Source: Desulfogranum japonicum DSM 18378 (lineage in GTDB: Bacteria > Desulfobacterota > Desulfobulbia > Desulfobulbales > Desulfobulbaceae). Taken from it: a stretch of DNA of 64,000 nucleotides. Where the stretch lies: positions 63,238 through 127,237 of the forward strand of contig NZ_KE386995.1 in assembly GCF_000429945.1 (NCBI RefSeq), written 5' to 3'. The notes under the pieces are model-generated. The model saw only the letters and a list, made by a program, of their open reading frames with translations. It searched no databases and was not told where the DNA came from. The translations under genes and the position numbers were made by a program. This document shows, piece by piece, positions 8,359-17,515 of this stretch. Position 1 is the stretch's first letter; each line of letters opens with the position of its first letter.

Positions 8359-10137
8359 ATGCCTATTCTTGTAACTGTTCGTTATATAGTCTTTTTCGCT
8401 TGTTTTTCTCTGCTCTTGAATGGTTGTGTTGCCCAGAAAAGTTCGGTGCAGCCATATGAGGCCAGGCAGCAGCGAGAAGCTGCTCTGCAAAATGCAGGTC
8501 TGGAGCAGCAGTACCGTATAAAGACAAAACAACAAAATGAGGAAACTGCGTCAGCCGAGAAAATCAAGGACGTTTTGATGCCGACGATGAAGCTTATAAA
8601 TGATCGAATTTATGAGTATGAACAAAAACTTGATGCCTTGAATGCTCTGAAGAGCAGCTTGTCAGAGAAAGATGTTTCTCAGGATACTCTTGATCAGCTT
8701 GATAGTTGCGGCAGGTCTCTAAAGGATATTCTGGTTGAGTACAATGCTTTGAATCAACGTCTTCTTCAAAAGACCGAATTAGAGGCTGCTCAACTTATTG
8801 CTGGAGAATCTTTACTGAGAATCAGCGAGAGAGATATCGCATTTCTGGAAAGTGACTGTAAGTCACTGATGGTCAGCCCTTCGGAAATGACACCACAGGG
8901 AATGAGTCAACCCGTATTGCGCAATCTGCATAGAGAGGAAATACAGTTAAAAGAGTCATTTGCAGCAGGCGATTATGAGCTGGTCGTTACATCGTACCAG
9001 GATCTTCCCTTGGATGATGGTCAAAAGCCGTCCTTTGATGCGACGTATTTATATGGACAGGCCTTATTGAAGACCAGACAGGAAAATAAAGCCAGGGAAG
9101 TGTTCATTGAACTGCTGGAAACCATTCGGAGGCAGGACCAGGCCTTATGGGAGTTCCGTCTCGAGCAATTGATAGGTGATCTGGAATTTGGTTTAGGGTC
9201 GTATGTTCAGGCAAGGGAAAGATATCGTGAGATTCAAAAAACCTATAAAGATCTGGAGAGTAAAAATAATTGGGCTGAACAGCAACTGAATGCACTAGAG
9301 TTATCGAGTCGTCAGAGTGATGAAGTCAGTGACTATGCGGCACTGTTGAAAAATTTTCTTGCTTATAATCCGGAACGTGATGGGTATGTAGTTGTGCAGC
9401 AGGCTCAGAGCTATCTGGAAAAACATCCCTATTCTCCTGTGGCATCAAGTGCTGATCAATTATTGGCAATGGCTCAGCTTGAGGCTGACAAATGGTTGAA
9501 TCAGGTTTTGAAAAAAGCAGATTCCCTGGCCAAGCAGGGAAAATATCAGGAATCCCAACTGTTACTGGAAAGAGTCCCCAGAAATATCATCCCTCCCGAT
9601 AAGCAGGAGTCCATACGTCGTAAGAGCGAGCAACTGATAACTGCAGAATCCATTGCCGTGGAAACCAGCCGGCTTGTCGAGGAACAGGAACTCCAGGAAC
9701 AATGGAATGATGCGATGGGCCTGTTGGAAACCAGAAACTACGATCAGGCCATAGAAAAATTTACAGCCCTGCGAACAACTTCATATGGTGAAAAAGCCAC
9801 TGCCAAGGTCGATGAAGCAGCAAAACTGGCCGCAGAAGCTGATCGTCGCAGAGCTTCTGATCTTTTTGTCCGGGCCAAGCGAACCAACGATGTCGAGAGT
9901 AAGAAAAAGCTGCTTTTCACATCAAGAAAATTGCTGCAGGATATTCTGATAAAATATCCACAAGCCGGGCTGTCTGACAAGGTTAAGCGACATCTGCAGA
10001 GTGTGGAGCAGGAGATTCAAAGTATCGATCCGACCCTTCTCAATATGCCGACAACCGTCGGTGGAGATATCTACCTCGATAATGAGGTACAGAAACAACC
10101 TGTGGCAGCAGATGAAAGTCCTTTATCCGGTGAGTAA
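8359..10137 (+). CDS. Outer-membrane lipoprotein with helical/TPR-like repeats
   Basis: 592 aa, not recognised as a named family. A lipoprotein signal ends in LLNGC (Cys23), and the residues after it do not suggest inner-membrane retention. The mature protein is almost entirely helical and charged: a coiled-coil region to about 190, then TPR-like stretches (e.g. LYGQALLKTRQENKAREVF near 235 and NYDQAIEKFTALRTTSYGEKA near 460). The C-terminal region (about 500-560) resembles the helical repeats of YbgF/BamD-type scaffolds. It is followed 42 bp later by a membrane-anchored coiled-coil gene and then a terminator, so the two are probably co-transcribed. Likely an envelope scaffold; no catalytic motif. 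Confidence 0.7.
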   Translation: MPILVTVRYIVFFACFSLLLNGCVAQKSSVQPYEARQQREAALQNAGLEQQYRIKTKQQNEETASAEKIKDVLMPTMKLINDRIYEYEQKLDALNALKSSLSEKDVSQDTLDQLDSCGRSLKDILVEYNALNQRLLQKTELEAAQLIAGESLLRISERDIAFLESDCKSLMVSPSEMTPQGMSQPVLRNLHREEIQLKESFAAGDYELVVTSYQDLPLDDGQKPSFDATYLYGQALLKTRQENKAREVFIELLETIRRQDQALWEFRLEQLIGDLEFGLGSYVQARERYREIQKTYKDLESKNNWAEQQLNALELSSRQSDEVSDYAALLKNFLAYNPERDGYVVVQQAQSYLEKHPYSPVASSADQLLAMAQLEADKWLNQVLKKADSLAKQGKYQESQLLLERVPRNIIPPDKQESIRRKSEQLITAESIAVETSRLVEEQELQEQWNDAMGLLETRNYDQAIEKFTALRTTSYGEKATAKVDEAAKLAAEADRRRASDLFVRAKRTNDVESKKKLLFTSRKLLQDILIKYPQAGLSDKVKRHLQSVEQEIQSIDPTLLNMPTTVGGDIYLDNEVQKQPVAADESPLSGE

Positions 10138-10179
10138 AGCTACATTGACGAGAGCTATTAATTAAGGAGTGAGCACACA

Positions 10180-11070
10180 ATGGAGAAAAACCGAAATCTG
10201 AAGATTGGAGCCCTGATTGTCTTGCTGGTAATTTGGTCAATCTGGGGTGGTGTGAACAGTCGAAACGCGAAAACTTATAAGCTTGAACTAGAGGCAGCCC
10301 ATCAGGAGATTGCCGCACTTCAGGCAGAGACGAAACCTGCTGCGCCTGTCGTCGAAGTTGATAAGGTCGGCTCGTCTCTGACTAAAGAAGCCCTGGAACA
10401 ACTTAAACAAGAGAATGAAAAACTGCACAGCGAATTGAAGAAAATGCACCATGCGGTAAAGCAGATGCAGAAAGCCCGTGAAGAATTAGTGGCTCTCCGT
10501 AAGGCATCTCAACGCCATGCAGCAGTTATAACTCAAAAGGAAGCCTTGATCGGCAAACTTGAAGAAGCGTTGAAAGCTGAGTCTGAAAAAGACAGCAGTA
10601 CTGAAACTATGGTGGAGCAACTGAATCAAAAACTGACAGCCTGTGCCACCGCGCTTGCGGAAACCAGGGACAAACAGGCCCAGCAGGCGAGTCAGGTAAC
10701 CGAGTTGAAGCAACAACTTGCAGTAGCGCAGGAAAACTTGGCTGCAAACGAAGAACAGTCAGATGCCTGCGGGGACAGCGGCAGAGAACGGTTGAGCAGA
10801 TTGGCCATTGACTATGAAACAGCCCAGGCTCAGATTATCGGACTGGAAAAAATTGTTGAAGAGAAAAATGCAGCCCTTGCAGAAACCAGTAGAGAACTGG
10901 ATAGAATTAAGATCAATATGGATGTTCTCTTAGGCAAAATTTCAGATCAACAGGATATTCTTCAAGAGCAGGAACAGGAAAATCTTGAATTGGTAAAGGA
11001 GCTGACTCTCAAAAACAAGAAACTTGCCGACTTGGAGGACCAGCTTAATCAGACTCCTCTTCAGGAGTAG
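10180..11070 (+). CDS. Single-pass membrane protein with long periplasmic coiled coil
   Basis: 296 aa, unrecognised. Residues 8-24 (KIGALIVLLVIWSIWGG) form one membrane segment or uncleaved signal anchor with a basic N-terminus, leaving the rest in the periplasm. Residues about 32-290 are nearly continuous heptad-like coiled coil rich in Glu, Lys, Gln and Leu. Only two Cys appear in the middle (SACG-like and TACAT contexts). GGAG lies upstream of the ATG. It follows the lipoprotein gene and precedes a strong terminator, so the pair forms a unit that could bridge inner and outer membranes. Function unknown. Confidence 0.7.
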   Translation: MEKNRNLKIGALIVLLVIWSIWGGVNSRNAKTYKLELEAAHQEIAALQAETKPAAPVVEVDKVGSSLTKEALEQLKQENEKLHSELKKMHHAVKQMQKAREELVALRKASQRHAAVITQKEALIGKLEEALKAESEKDSSTETMVEQLNQKLTACATALAETRDKQAQQASQVTELKQQLAVAQENLAANEEQSDACGDSGRERLSRLAIDYETAQAQIIGLEKIVEEKNAALAETSRELDRIKINMDVLLGKISDQQDILQEQEQENLELVKELTLKNKKLADLEDQLNQTPLQE

Positions 11071-11120
11071 TCAAACAGCCTGTCCGAAATTATGCGGGAG
11101 ATTTTTTCCCAATAGAATAC

Positions 11121-11154
11121 AGACAAACAGGAGCAACTATGCTCCTGTTTGTCT
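11121..11154 (+). terminator. Rho-independent terminator
   Basis: A perfect 14 bp stem, AGACAAACAGGAGC / GCTCCTGTTTGTCT, with a 6-base loop and a T-rich tail closes the lipoprotein/coiled-coil unit. Confidence 0.85.
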
Positions 11155-11727
11155 ATTTTATCCTTCCAAAGTACATATTTCGTGTGGGTATTTTGCCTCA
11201 TAATCGGTGGAATGCCATCCGTGAAGCTATCTCTTGTGACTGATCACAGACACTCCACGAAGTCTCCTGCTAGTCACTTATCTCTCTGAACGATCGCGAT
11301 TTCACCCATAGATAGGCTTATGGAGTCTGCGCTTATCTGCGAAAAATCGCGCTTGTTAAAATATGCAGCACCTGTGGGCAGTTACACAACCATATGTATG
11401 CAGTCTAATTTATCGTATATTCGGGGTCTGTACTTACTTGGATTTGTGAAAAAAAACTCATTCCTTGACAGACACTCGTTAGCCTGGTTTGTCTTCAGAG
11501 ACGATTTTTTTTGAATGCACCCTTTTGAATGGAGTTTTTGAGATTGATGAAGTATGTCTGAACGTATTGATTTTGCGTGCTAAAGTGGTGGTAAAAATGC
11601 AGGGGTAAACGATGGAAAGCGAAGTTGGCAGCTTTCCAGTCATTGACAAAGTTAAGCGTGTCGCTTACTTCTGTGTCAACTTTATTCGCTTGGAGCAGTG
11701 AATAACCAACTCTGATAGGAGGCGGGA
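11155..11727. other. 573 bp structured intergenic region
   Basis: No convincing gene. It holds three separate dyads: 11295-11351 (CGCGATTT / AAATCGCG plus inner pairing), 11613-11638 (TGGAAAGC / GCTTTCCA) and 11643-11680 (arms TTGACAAAGTTAAGCG and its imperfect complement). The last also contains a promoter-like TTGACA-17-TACTTC upstream of the hydrolase gene. A small RNA or a regulatory leader is possible. Confidence 0.45.
11643..11671 (+). promoter_or_regulatory. Possible sigma-70 promoter inside a dyad
   Basis: TTGACA at 11643-11648, 17 bp spacer, TACTTC at 11666-11671, upstream of the hydrolase ATG at 11728. The -35 is also one arm of a long imperfect inverted repeat ending at about 11680, so a regulator could occlude it. 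Confidence 0.35.
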
Positions 11728-12321
11728 ATGACTAAGATACATGAAAATACTATAAAGTTACAGCATTGTGAAATTCATTATCTTTCTGCAGGTCCTGCAG
11801 ATGGCCCTGTGGTTGTTCTATTACACGGTATGAAGTTCAAAGCTGAAACGTGGCAGCAACTAGGAACCTTGGAGTATCTTGCAGGTCTGGGGCTGAAGGT
11901 TCTGGCTGTGGATATGCCAGGTTTTGGTAAAAGTCCGGCGTGTGATCAGGTACCCGTGGAGGTTCTTGCAGAATATATACAGGCCCTTGATTTGCCAACT
12001 GTCACCTTGATAGGGCCTTCCATGGGAGGGCGTATCGCTTTGGAGTTTACTCTGCAGCATGGCAGACTGATTGACAGACTGGTACTTGTAGGGGCTGTAG
12101 GGGTAGAAGAGAATCGTCAGGAACTTCATAAGATACAGCAAGCTGTACTTATTCTCTGGGGTGAGCAGGACCAGGTATCTTCTCCTGCAATGAGCGATAT
12201 TTTGCTGAAAGAAATAGTTAATTCCGAGCGCATCTTTTTTGTAAATGCACCCCATCCGTGTTATCTGGATCAACCAGATAAGTGGCATGCAGAGTTGAAA
12301 AAATTTTTGTGTAAACAGTAA
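11728..12321 (+). CDS. Small alpha/beta hydrolase (ABHD14/CIB-like)
   Basis: 197 aa cytosolic serine hydrolase with no cap domain. Oxyanion-hole motif LLHGMKF near 31-37; nucleophile elbow GPSMGG with Ser98; acid Asp148 in WGEQDQ; likely catalytic His176 in APHPCYL. Length and layout fit the small ABHD14/CCG1-interacting-factor-B-like hydrolases; substrate unknown. An AGGAGG Shine-Dalgarno lies 5 bases before the ATG. It is the first gene of a run (topB, rsfS, thrC, phosphorylase, mtaD) spaced by 50 bp or less, so it may be in one transcript with them. Confidence 0.8.
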   Translation: MTKIHENTIKLQHCEIHYLSAGPADGPVVVLLHGMKFKAETWQQLGTLEYLAGLGLKVLAVDMPGFGKSPACDQVPVEVLAEYIQALDLPTVTLIGPSMGGRIALEFTLQHGRLIDRLVLVGAVGVEENRQELHKIQQAVLILWGEQDQVSSPAMSDILLKEIVNSERIFFVNAPHPCYLDQPDKWHAELKKFLCKQ

Positions 12322-12344
12322 GAAAAAAAGAACGGACAGTATTC

Positions 12345-14816
12345 ATGGGAAAAACACTCATCATCGCTGAGAAGCCCAGTGTGGCAGGAGATATCGTTAA
12401 AGCATTGCCTGGTAAATTTACCAGGAGCAAGACTCATTTTGAAAGCGATGACCATATTGTATCCTATGCTGTTGGCCATCTGGTATCCATTGCTTATCCA
12501 GAAGAAATCAACCCTGATTTTCAGAAATGGACGTTGGATAACCTGCCGATTTTACCGGAACAGTTTCCTTTGAAAGTTCTTCCGGGAACCAAGGCGCAGT
12601 ACAATGCCCTCAGTAAGTTAATTCGGCGACGCGACGTGGACGTCATTATAAATGGATGTGATGCCGGGAGAGAGGGTGAGTTGATTTTTAAATATATTTT
12701 AAAACAGGCTGCAACTCGATCGATCACTGGAAAACAGATTCAGAGGTTATGGCTTCAATCCATGACCCAGGATGCCATACGTCAGGGATTACAGGATTTA
12801 CGAGATGATGAAGAGATGCAGCCTTTGGAGGATACGGCATTATGTCGTTCCGAAGCTGACTGGCTGATAGGCATTAATGCAACCCGTGCATTAACCTGTT
12901 ATAACTCTCGTTTTGGTGGATTTCGCAAAACCCCTTGCGGCAGGGTGCAGACGCCAACGCTATCCATGTTGGTGAAACGGGAAGAAGAACGAAGAATTTT
13001 TAAACCGACTCCGTATTGGGAGTTACATGCTACTTTTTCCTGTGACGATATTACCTACCAGGGTGTATGGATTGATCCTGAATTCAAAAAAAATGAAGCG
13101 GAACCCCATGGTCGACAGAATCGGATATGGGAAAAGGGCAGGGCTGAAGATATTTTTTCCCTGTGTAAGGGAAAGCCGGCAGCCATACAGGAAACGAAGA
13201 AGAAATCAACGCAGGGAGCACCGCCTCTCTATGATCTGACGTTGATGCAGCGCGAGGCGAACAGTCGTTTTGGCTTTTCTGCTAAGAATACGCTGGGGCT
13301 TGCACAGGCACTGTATGAAAAGCATAAGCTGATCACCTATCCCCGTACAGACAGCCGCTGTTTACCGGAAGATTACCTCCCAACTGTCAAAGAAGTCCTT
13401 GGGCAACAGTGTAAATGGCAGTTTGGAATTTTTGCCGGCGAAATTTTACAGCAGAAGTATCTGAAAAAGGATAAACGCATTTTTAACGATAAAAAAATCA
13501 GCGATCACTTTGCTATTATCCCAACTTCAAATCTGCCTGCGACCCTGTCTGAACCGGAAAGCAAGATTTATCAGATGGTTGTACAGCGATTTTTGGCTGT
13601 TTTTTTTCCCCCGGCCGTTTTTCATAACACCAGGAGGCTATCTCTGGTAGAAAAGGAAACATTTCTCACAGAGGGCAAAATTCTGGTAGAGCCTGGCTGG
13701 AAAAAAGTCTACGGCAGTACAGGTGGAGATGGTGAAGATAAAGCACTTCAGCCTCTTCCGGACGGCAGACCAATTGTTTGCAGCGAGATAGATATGCAGG
13801 AGCATGAAACCAAGGCTCCACCGAGGTTTAATGAGGCAACTCTGCTTTCGGCCATGGAACATTCCGGTAAATTGGTTGATGATGAGGATCTCGCAGAAGC
13901 AATGAAAGAGCGAGGTCTGGGAACACCCGCTACCAGGGCAGCCATAATCGAAAAACTGTTGAATGAAAAGTACATTGTTCGAGAACAGCGCGAGTTGGTT
14001 CCCACGGGAAAGGCTTTCGAACTTCTCTCTCTTCTCACTGCCAGAAGTATAGACGTTTTGGCCTCCCCTGAACTTACTGGAGAGTGGGAGTATAAACTCA
14101 ATCAGATTTTAAAGGGAAGCATGACCCGTGAACAATTCATGGCTGAAATCCGCAAAATGACAGCCGGTATTGTGGAAAAAGTTAAAAGTGGGGAAGAGGG
14201 GAGCAAACACGAAGCAGCGTTTTCGCCGGTTGATGGGCGCAAATTTTTTGAAACAGCAACCGCCTTCGAGTCTGAAGATAAAAAATTGATGATTCGTAAA
14301 GTGCTTGGGGGCCGCATTATGAGCGAGGATGAGGTTGTCAGGCTTATACAGGGGGAAACCCTGGGGCCGTATGATGATTTTCGTTCTAAAAAGGGCAAAC
14401 CATTTACTGCCGCGGTAAGAGTTAATAATTCAAAAGTCGAATTTTTATTTGCAGATTCAACTGAAGATCTCGATATAGAGGAAATTAAAAAACAGGGTTC
14501 TTTGGGAACCTCGCCCGCTGATCAGACAAAGGTTTATGAAACACCGGTTGGTTTTCTTTCTGAATCGGCTCTTAACGGCGATAAGGAAAAGGGATTGAGA
14601 ATTTCAAAAGTAATCCTTGGCAGGAGAATTGATCGGGAACACATCGAACAACTGCTCAGTAAAGGTAAAACTGAGCTTATAAATGGATTCATATCCAAAA
14701 GGAAAAAACCTTTTGACGCCTTTCTTTTGCTGGACAAGAAGGGCAAAATAAGTTTTGAGTTTCCTCCAAGAGGTAAAAAGAAACCTGCTCAAAAGAAGGC
14801 TGAGAATAAGGCGTGA
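12345..14816 (+). CDS. topB: DNA topoisomerase III (type IA)
   Basis: Relaxes and decatenates DNA by a single-strand passage mechanism. 823 aa. Toprim domain starts LIIAEKPSVA; acidic motif DAGREGELIF near 105; active-site Tyr332 in LITYPRTDSR. The catalytic core ends by about 610. The tail has two copies of the topoisomerase C-terminal repeat (about 627-705 and 727-805, each with a GR(I/R)-to-FxSKxxKPF layout), then a Lys-rich end. No zinc-finger cysteines, as usual for TopB. Starts 23 bp after the hydrolase gene; Shine-Dalgarno weak. The next gene, rsfS, is 46 bp away. Confidence 0.95.
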   Translation: MGKTLIIAEKPSVAGDIVKALPGKFTRSKTHFESDDHIVSYAVGHLVSIAYPEEINPDFQKWTLDNLPILPEQFPLKVLPGTKAQYNALSKLIRRRDVDVIINGCDAGREGELIFKYILKQAATRSITGKQIQRLWLQSMTQDAIRQGLQDLRDDEEMQPLEDTALCRSEADWLIGINATRALTCYNSRFGGFRKTPCGRVQTPTLSMLVKREEERRIFKPTPYWELHATFSCDDITYQGVWIDPEFKKNEAEPHGRQNRIWEKGRAEDIFSLCKGKPAAIQETKKKSTQGAPPLYDLTLMQREANSRFGFSAKNTLGLAQALYEKHKLITYPRTDSRCLPEDYLPTVKEVLGQQCKWQFGIFAGEILQQKYLKKDKRIFNDKKISDHFAIIPTSNLPATLSEPESKIYQMVVQRFLAVFFPPAVFHNTRRLSLVEKETFLTEGKILVEPGWKKVYGSTGGDGEDKALQPLPDGRPIVCSEIDMQEHETKAPPRFNEATLLSAMEHSGKLVDDEDLAEAMKERGLGTPATRAAIIEKLLNEKYIVREQRELVPTGKAFELLSLLTARSIDVLASPELTGEWEYKLNQILKGSMTREQFMAEIRKMTAGIVEKVKSGEEGSKHEAAFSPVDGRKFFETATAFESEDKKLMIRKVLGGRIMSEDEVVRLIQGETLGPYDDFRSKKGKPFTAAVRVNNSKVEFLFADSTEDLDIEEIKKQGSLGTSPADQTKVYETPVGFLSESALNGDKEKGLRISKVILGRRIDREHIEQLLSKGKTELINGFISKRKKPFDAFLLLDKKGKISFEFPPRGKKKPAQKKAENKA

Positions 14817-14862
14817 TGCAAAACACGCAGATGGCTGACCGCAGGAATTTATCAGAGAGCAT

Positions 14863-15255
14863 ATGAGACAGTTAAAAAAAGAACATAGAGAAAAAAGCGG
14901 TCTGGAGCTTGCCGCTCTTGCAACTCAGGTTGCGTTGGACACCAAGGCAGAAGATCTGGTTGTAATGGATGTTCGGGGTATTGCTTCCTTTACAGATTTT
15001 TTCGTCGTTATGAATGGACGTTCCACCCGGCACGTTCAGGGGCTTGCTGAAGCCATTGAACAGGAACTGCGGTCCAAACGGGTGAGCAGTAAGCATAGTG
15101 AAGGAATGCGGGAAGGGAAATGGGTCCTGCTTGATTTCAGTGATATCGTTGTGCATATTTTTTATCATGAAAGCAGGCAGTTTTATGATCTTGAGGGGCT
15201 CTGGCATGATGCTCCCAGGCTGGACCCGGAAACGTTAATACGAGATCACTTATAA
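14863..15255 (+). CDS. rsfS: Ribosomal silencing factor RsfS
   Basis: 130 aa, normal for the family. Binds L14 (uL14) on the free 50S subunit and blocks subunit joining when nutrients are short. Conserved core present: DLVVMDVRGIASFTDFFVV, then GKWVLLDFSDIVVHIF and a C-terminal YDLEGLWHDA near 105. Usually found beside nadD or rlmH; here it sits between topB and thrC with short gaps (46 and 36 bp), suggesting read-through transcription. Confidence 0.93.
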   Translation: MRQLKKEHREKSGLELAALATQVALDTKAEDLVVMDVRGIASFTDFFVVMNGRSTRHVQGLAEAIEQELRSKRVSSKHSEGMREGKWVLLDFSDIVVHIFYHESRQFYDLEGLWHDAPRLDPETLIRDHL

Positions 15256-15291
15256 GGGTATCAAAACCACTACAATAAACGAGACTGGCAG

Positions 15292-16683
15292 ATGAAATAT
15301 ATCAGCACTCGAGGTGAAATCGAGCCCATAGGGTTCTGTGATGCTGTAATGATGGGGTTGGCCAGAGATGGAGGATTGCTTCTCCCTAGTGCCATTCCCC
15401 AGATCAGCGAAACATTGCTGGATACCTGGCAACGACTGACATACCAGCAGTTGGCTACGGAGATCCTTGATCTTTTTAATGATGATATACCCAAACATAT
15501 CCTTGAGGACATGGTGGAGCGATCTTATGCCTCTTTTGACCATCCCCATGTAACTCCCATGACGGAAAAGGGAGGGTTGTATATTCTTGAACTTTTCCAT
15601 GGACCCACTCTGGCATTTAAAGATGTTGCCCTGCAGCTTCTCGGCAATCTGTTTGAGTACCAGCTCGCGCAGAAAGGCGGATTTATGAATATCCTCGGCG
15701 CGACATCGGGGGATACAGGAAGTGCTGCAATTTATGGCGTTCGAGGGAAAAAAGGTATAAACATCTTTATTCTTCACCCCCATGGCAGAACCAGCCCGAT
15801 ACAGGCCCTGCAGATGACCACGGTTCTGGATCCCAATGTGTTCAATGTTGCGGTAAAAGGAACTTTTGACGATGCGCAGTCCATAGTCAAATCTCTGTTT
15901 AGTGATCTACCGTTTAAGGATGCCTATCATCTTGGGGCGATCAACTCAATCAACTGGGCACGGGTGCTGGCACAGGTTGTCTATTATGTTTACAGTTATC
16001 TCAAGCTCCGCAAACTGGGACATAAACACGTCGATTACTCAGTACCCACAGGAAACTTCGGGGATATATTTGCCGGTTATGTGGCTCGAAAAATGTTGCC
16101 CCAGGGGTGTATTCATACACTTATACTGGCCACCAATGCCAATGATCTGTTAACGCGGTTTGTTCTGCACGGCGACTATTCAAAGGGAACCGTTCAGGCC
16201 ACATCCAGCCCTTCCATGGATATTCAGATAGCATCCAACTTTGAACGCTATCTGTATTATCTCCGGGATGAGGACGGCTCCAGGGTAAAGGCTGACATGG
16301 AACAGTTTACAGCCACAGGTACTCTTGATCTTTCAGGGCTAACAGAGCGTGTTGCAGGTGATTTTCGATCTACTTCGGTTAGCGAAGAACAGACGGTGGA
16401 GACTATTCGTTCTTTTTATGAACAGGAAAAATATCTCCTCGACCCCCATACCGCCGTGGGCGTGAAAGCTGCCTGGGATTGCAGAGATGCAGATCGCCCG
16501 GTGGTTTGTCTGGCAACAGCCCATCCTGCAAAATTTGGTCAGGCCGTTCTCCAGGCTATTGGCAAAGAGCCTGAGTTGCCTGTGGCTCTGAAAGGGCTTG
16601 CGGAGAAGGAGAGCAGGTGTTCGGTAATGGAAGCTGACGAGGCATCCATACGTTCCTATATTGAGGCAAACGCTATCCAATGA
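15292..16683 (+). CDS. thrC: Threonine synthase
   Basis: Converts O-phosphohomoserine to threonine with PLP. 463 aa, the longer fold-type II form typical of proteobacterial and fungal ThrC. The PLP lysine is Lys110 in FHGPTLAFKDVALQ; phosphate-binding GATSGDTGSA follows near 150. PTGNFGDIFAGY near 255 is also conserved. Its stop overlaps the ATG of the downstream phosphorylase by four bases, a sign of translational coupling. A free ATG at 15292 with a weak Shine-Dalgarno (GAGAC) was taken as the start. Confidence 0.95.
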   Translation: MKYISTRGEIEPIGFCDAVMMGLARDGGLLLPSAIPQISETLLDTWQRLTYQQLATEILDLFNDDIPKHILEDMVERSYASFDHPHVTPMTEKGGLYILELFHGPTLAFKDVALQLLGNLFEYQLAQKGGFMNILGATSGDTGSAAIYGVRGKKGINIFILHPHGRTSPIQALQMTTVLDPNVFNVAVKGTFDDAQSIVKSLFSDLPFKDAYHLGAINSINWARVLAQVVYYVYSYLKLRKLGHKHVDYSVPTGNFGDIFAGYVARKMLPQGCIHTLILATNANDLLTRFVLHGDYSKGTVQATSSPSMDIQIASNFERYLYYLRDEDGSRVKADMEQFTATGTLDLSGLTERVAGDFRSTSVSEEQTVETIRSFYEQEKYLLDPHTAVGVKAAWDCRDADRPVVCLATAHPAKFGQAVLQAIGKEPELPVALKGLAEKESRCSVMEADEASIRSYIEANAIQ

Positions 16684-17513
16684 TTCATATGGAGCAGTAT
16701 CGTCAACATGTTGAAGAGGCTGTGGCCTTTTTACGCGGTAAACTGGAGCTTACCCCTGCTGTTGTGATACAGCTTGGCACAGGATTGGGTGGTTTTGGAG
16801 AAGTGCTGCAGAATCCGCAGGTCATTCCCTATGGAGAAATTCCACATTTTCCTTTGTCAACGGTGGAAAGTCACAAAGGAAACCTGATCTGCGGGCGTCT
16901 GGGAAGTTTTGATGTAGCTGTTCTTCAGGGACGCTTTCACTACTATGAGGGCTACTCCACCCGTGAAGTCACTTTTCCCATCCGTGTCCTTTCGCAGCTT
17001 GGAGTTGGCAAGGCGATTATCACCAACGCCAGTGGCGGGCTTGACGTCAGGTTTAATCCCGGCACGATCATGATCATGCAGGATCATATCAACCTGCTCC
17101 CTGAAAATCCCCTGCGCGGCCCCCATATAGAACAATGGGGAGATCGTTTCCCCGATCTTTCTCAGGCATATTCTCCGCGACTTCTTAAACTGGCAGAGCA
17201 GGTTATAACAAAGATCGAGCTTGCCGATACAGCTGTTGGAACCTATGTCTGTATTCCTGGACCCAGTCTGGAAACACCAGCTGAAACGCGTTATCTCAGG
17301 ATGATAGGTGCAGATGCCGTGGGAATGTCTTCTGTTCCGGAAGTCATCGTAGCCAACCAGGCTGGCATGGAGGTAATGGGCCTTTCCGTTGTTTCCAATG
17401 TCAATGATCCTGATAATTTTCAACCCATTCTGCTGGAAGATATTGTTCAGGCGGCGCAAGATGCCGGTGAACGATTGAAGCAGCTGATTGTTGCATTACT
17501 TGAGGAAATATAG
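16680..17513 (+). CDS. Purine nucleoside (methylthioinosine-type) phosphorylase
   Basis: 277 aa member of the trimeric PNP/MTAP family, which cleaves purine nucleosides with phosphate. GTGLGGF (33-39) and ITNASGG (114-120) belong to phosphate and base sites; PGPSLETPAE near 193 and VGMSSVPE near 214 are the family signature. The base-recognition segment reads SNVNDPD (239-245): an Asn there goes with 6-oxopurines (inosine, guanosine, methylthioinosine), whereas MTA phosphorylases have Asp. Overlaps thrC by four bases and ends 2 bp before mtaD. Together with the deaminase it could salvage methylthioadenosine via methylthioinosine; plain inosine/guanosine salvage is the alternative. Confidence 0.88.
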   Translation: MIHMEQYRQHVEEAVAFLRGKLELTPAVVIQLGTGLGGFGEVLQNPQVIPYGEIPHFPLSTVESHKGNLICGRLGSFDVAVLQGRFHYYEGYSTREVTFPIRVLSQLGVGKAIITNASGGLDVRFNPGTIMIMQDHINLLPENPLRGPHIEQWGDRFPDLSQAYSPRLLKLAEQVITKIELADTAVGTYVCIPGPSLETPAETRYLRMIGADAVGMSSVPEVIVANQAGMEVMGLSVVSNVNDPDNFQPILLEDIVQAAQDAGERLKQLIVALLEEI

Positions 17514-17515
17514 AC

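Noticed and set aside
11223-11252. TGTGACTGATCACA, resembling a CRP site
   Set aside because: Spacing between half-sites is 4, not 6, and no gene start is near.
11320-11514. 64-codon plus-strand frame
   Set aside because: It starts inside a hairpin, has no Shine-Dalgarno and an unlikely composition.
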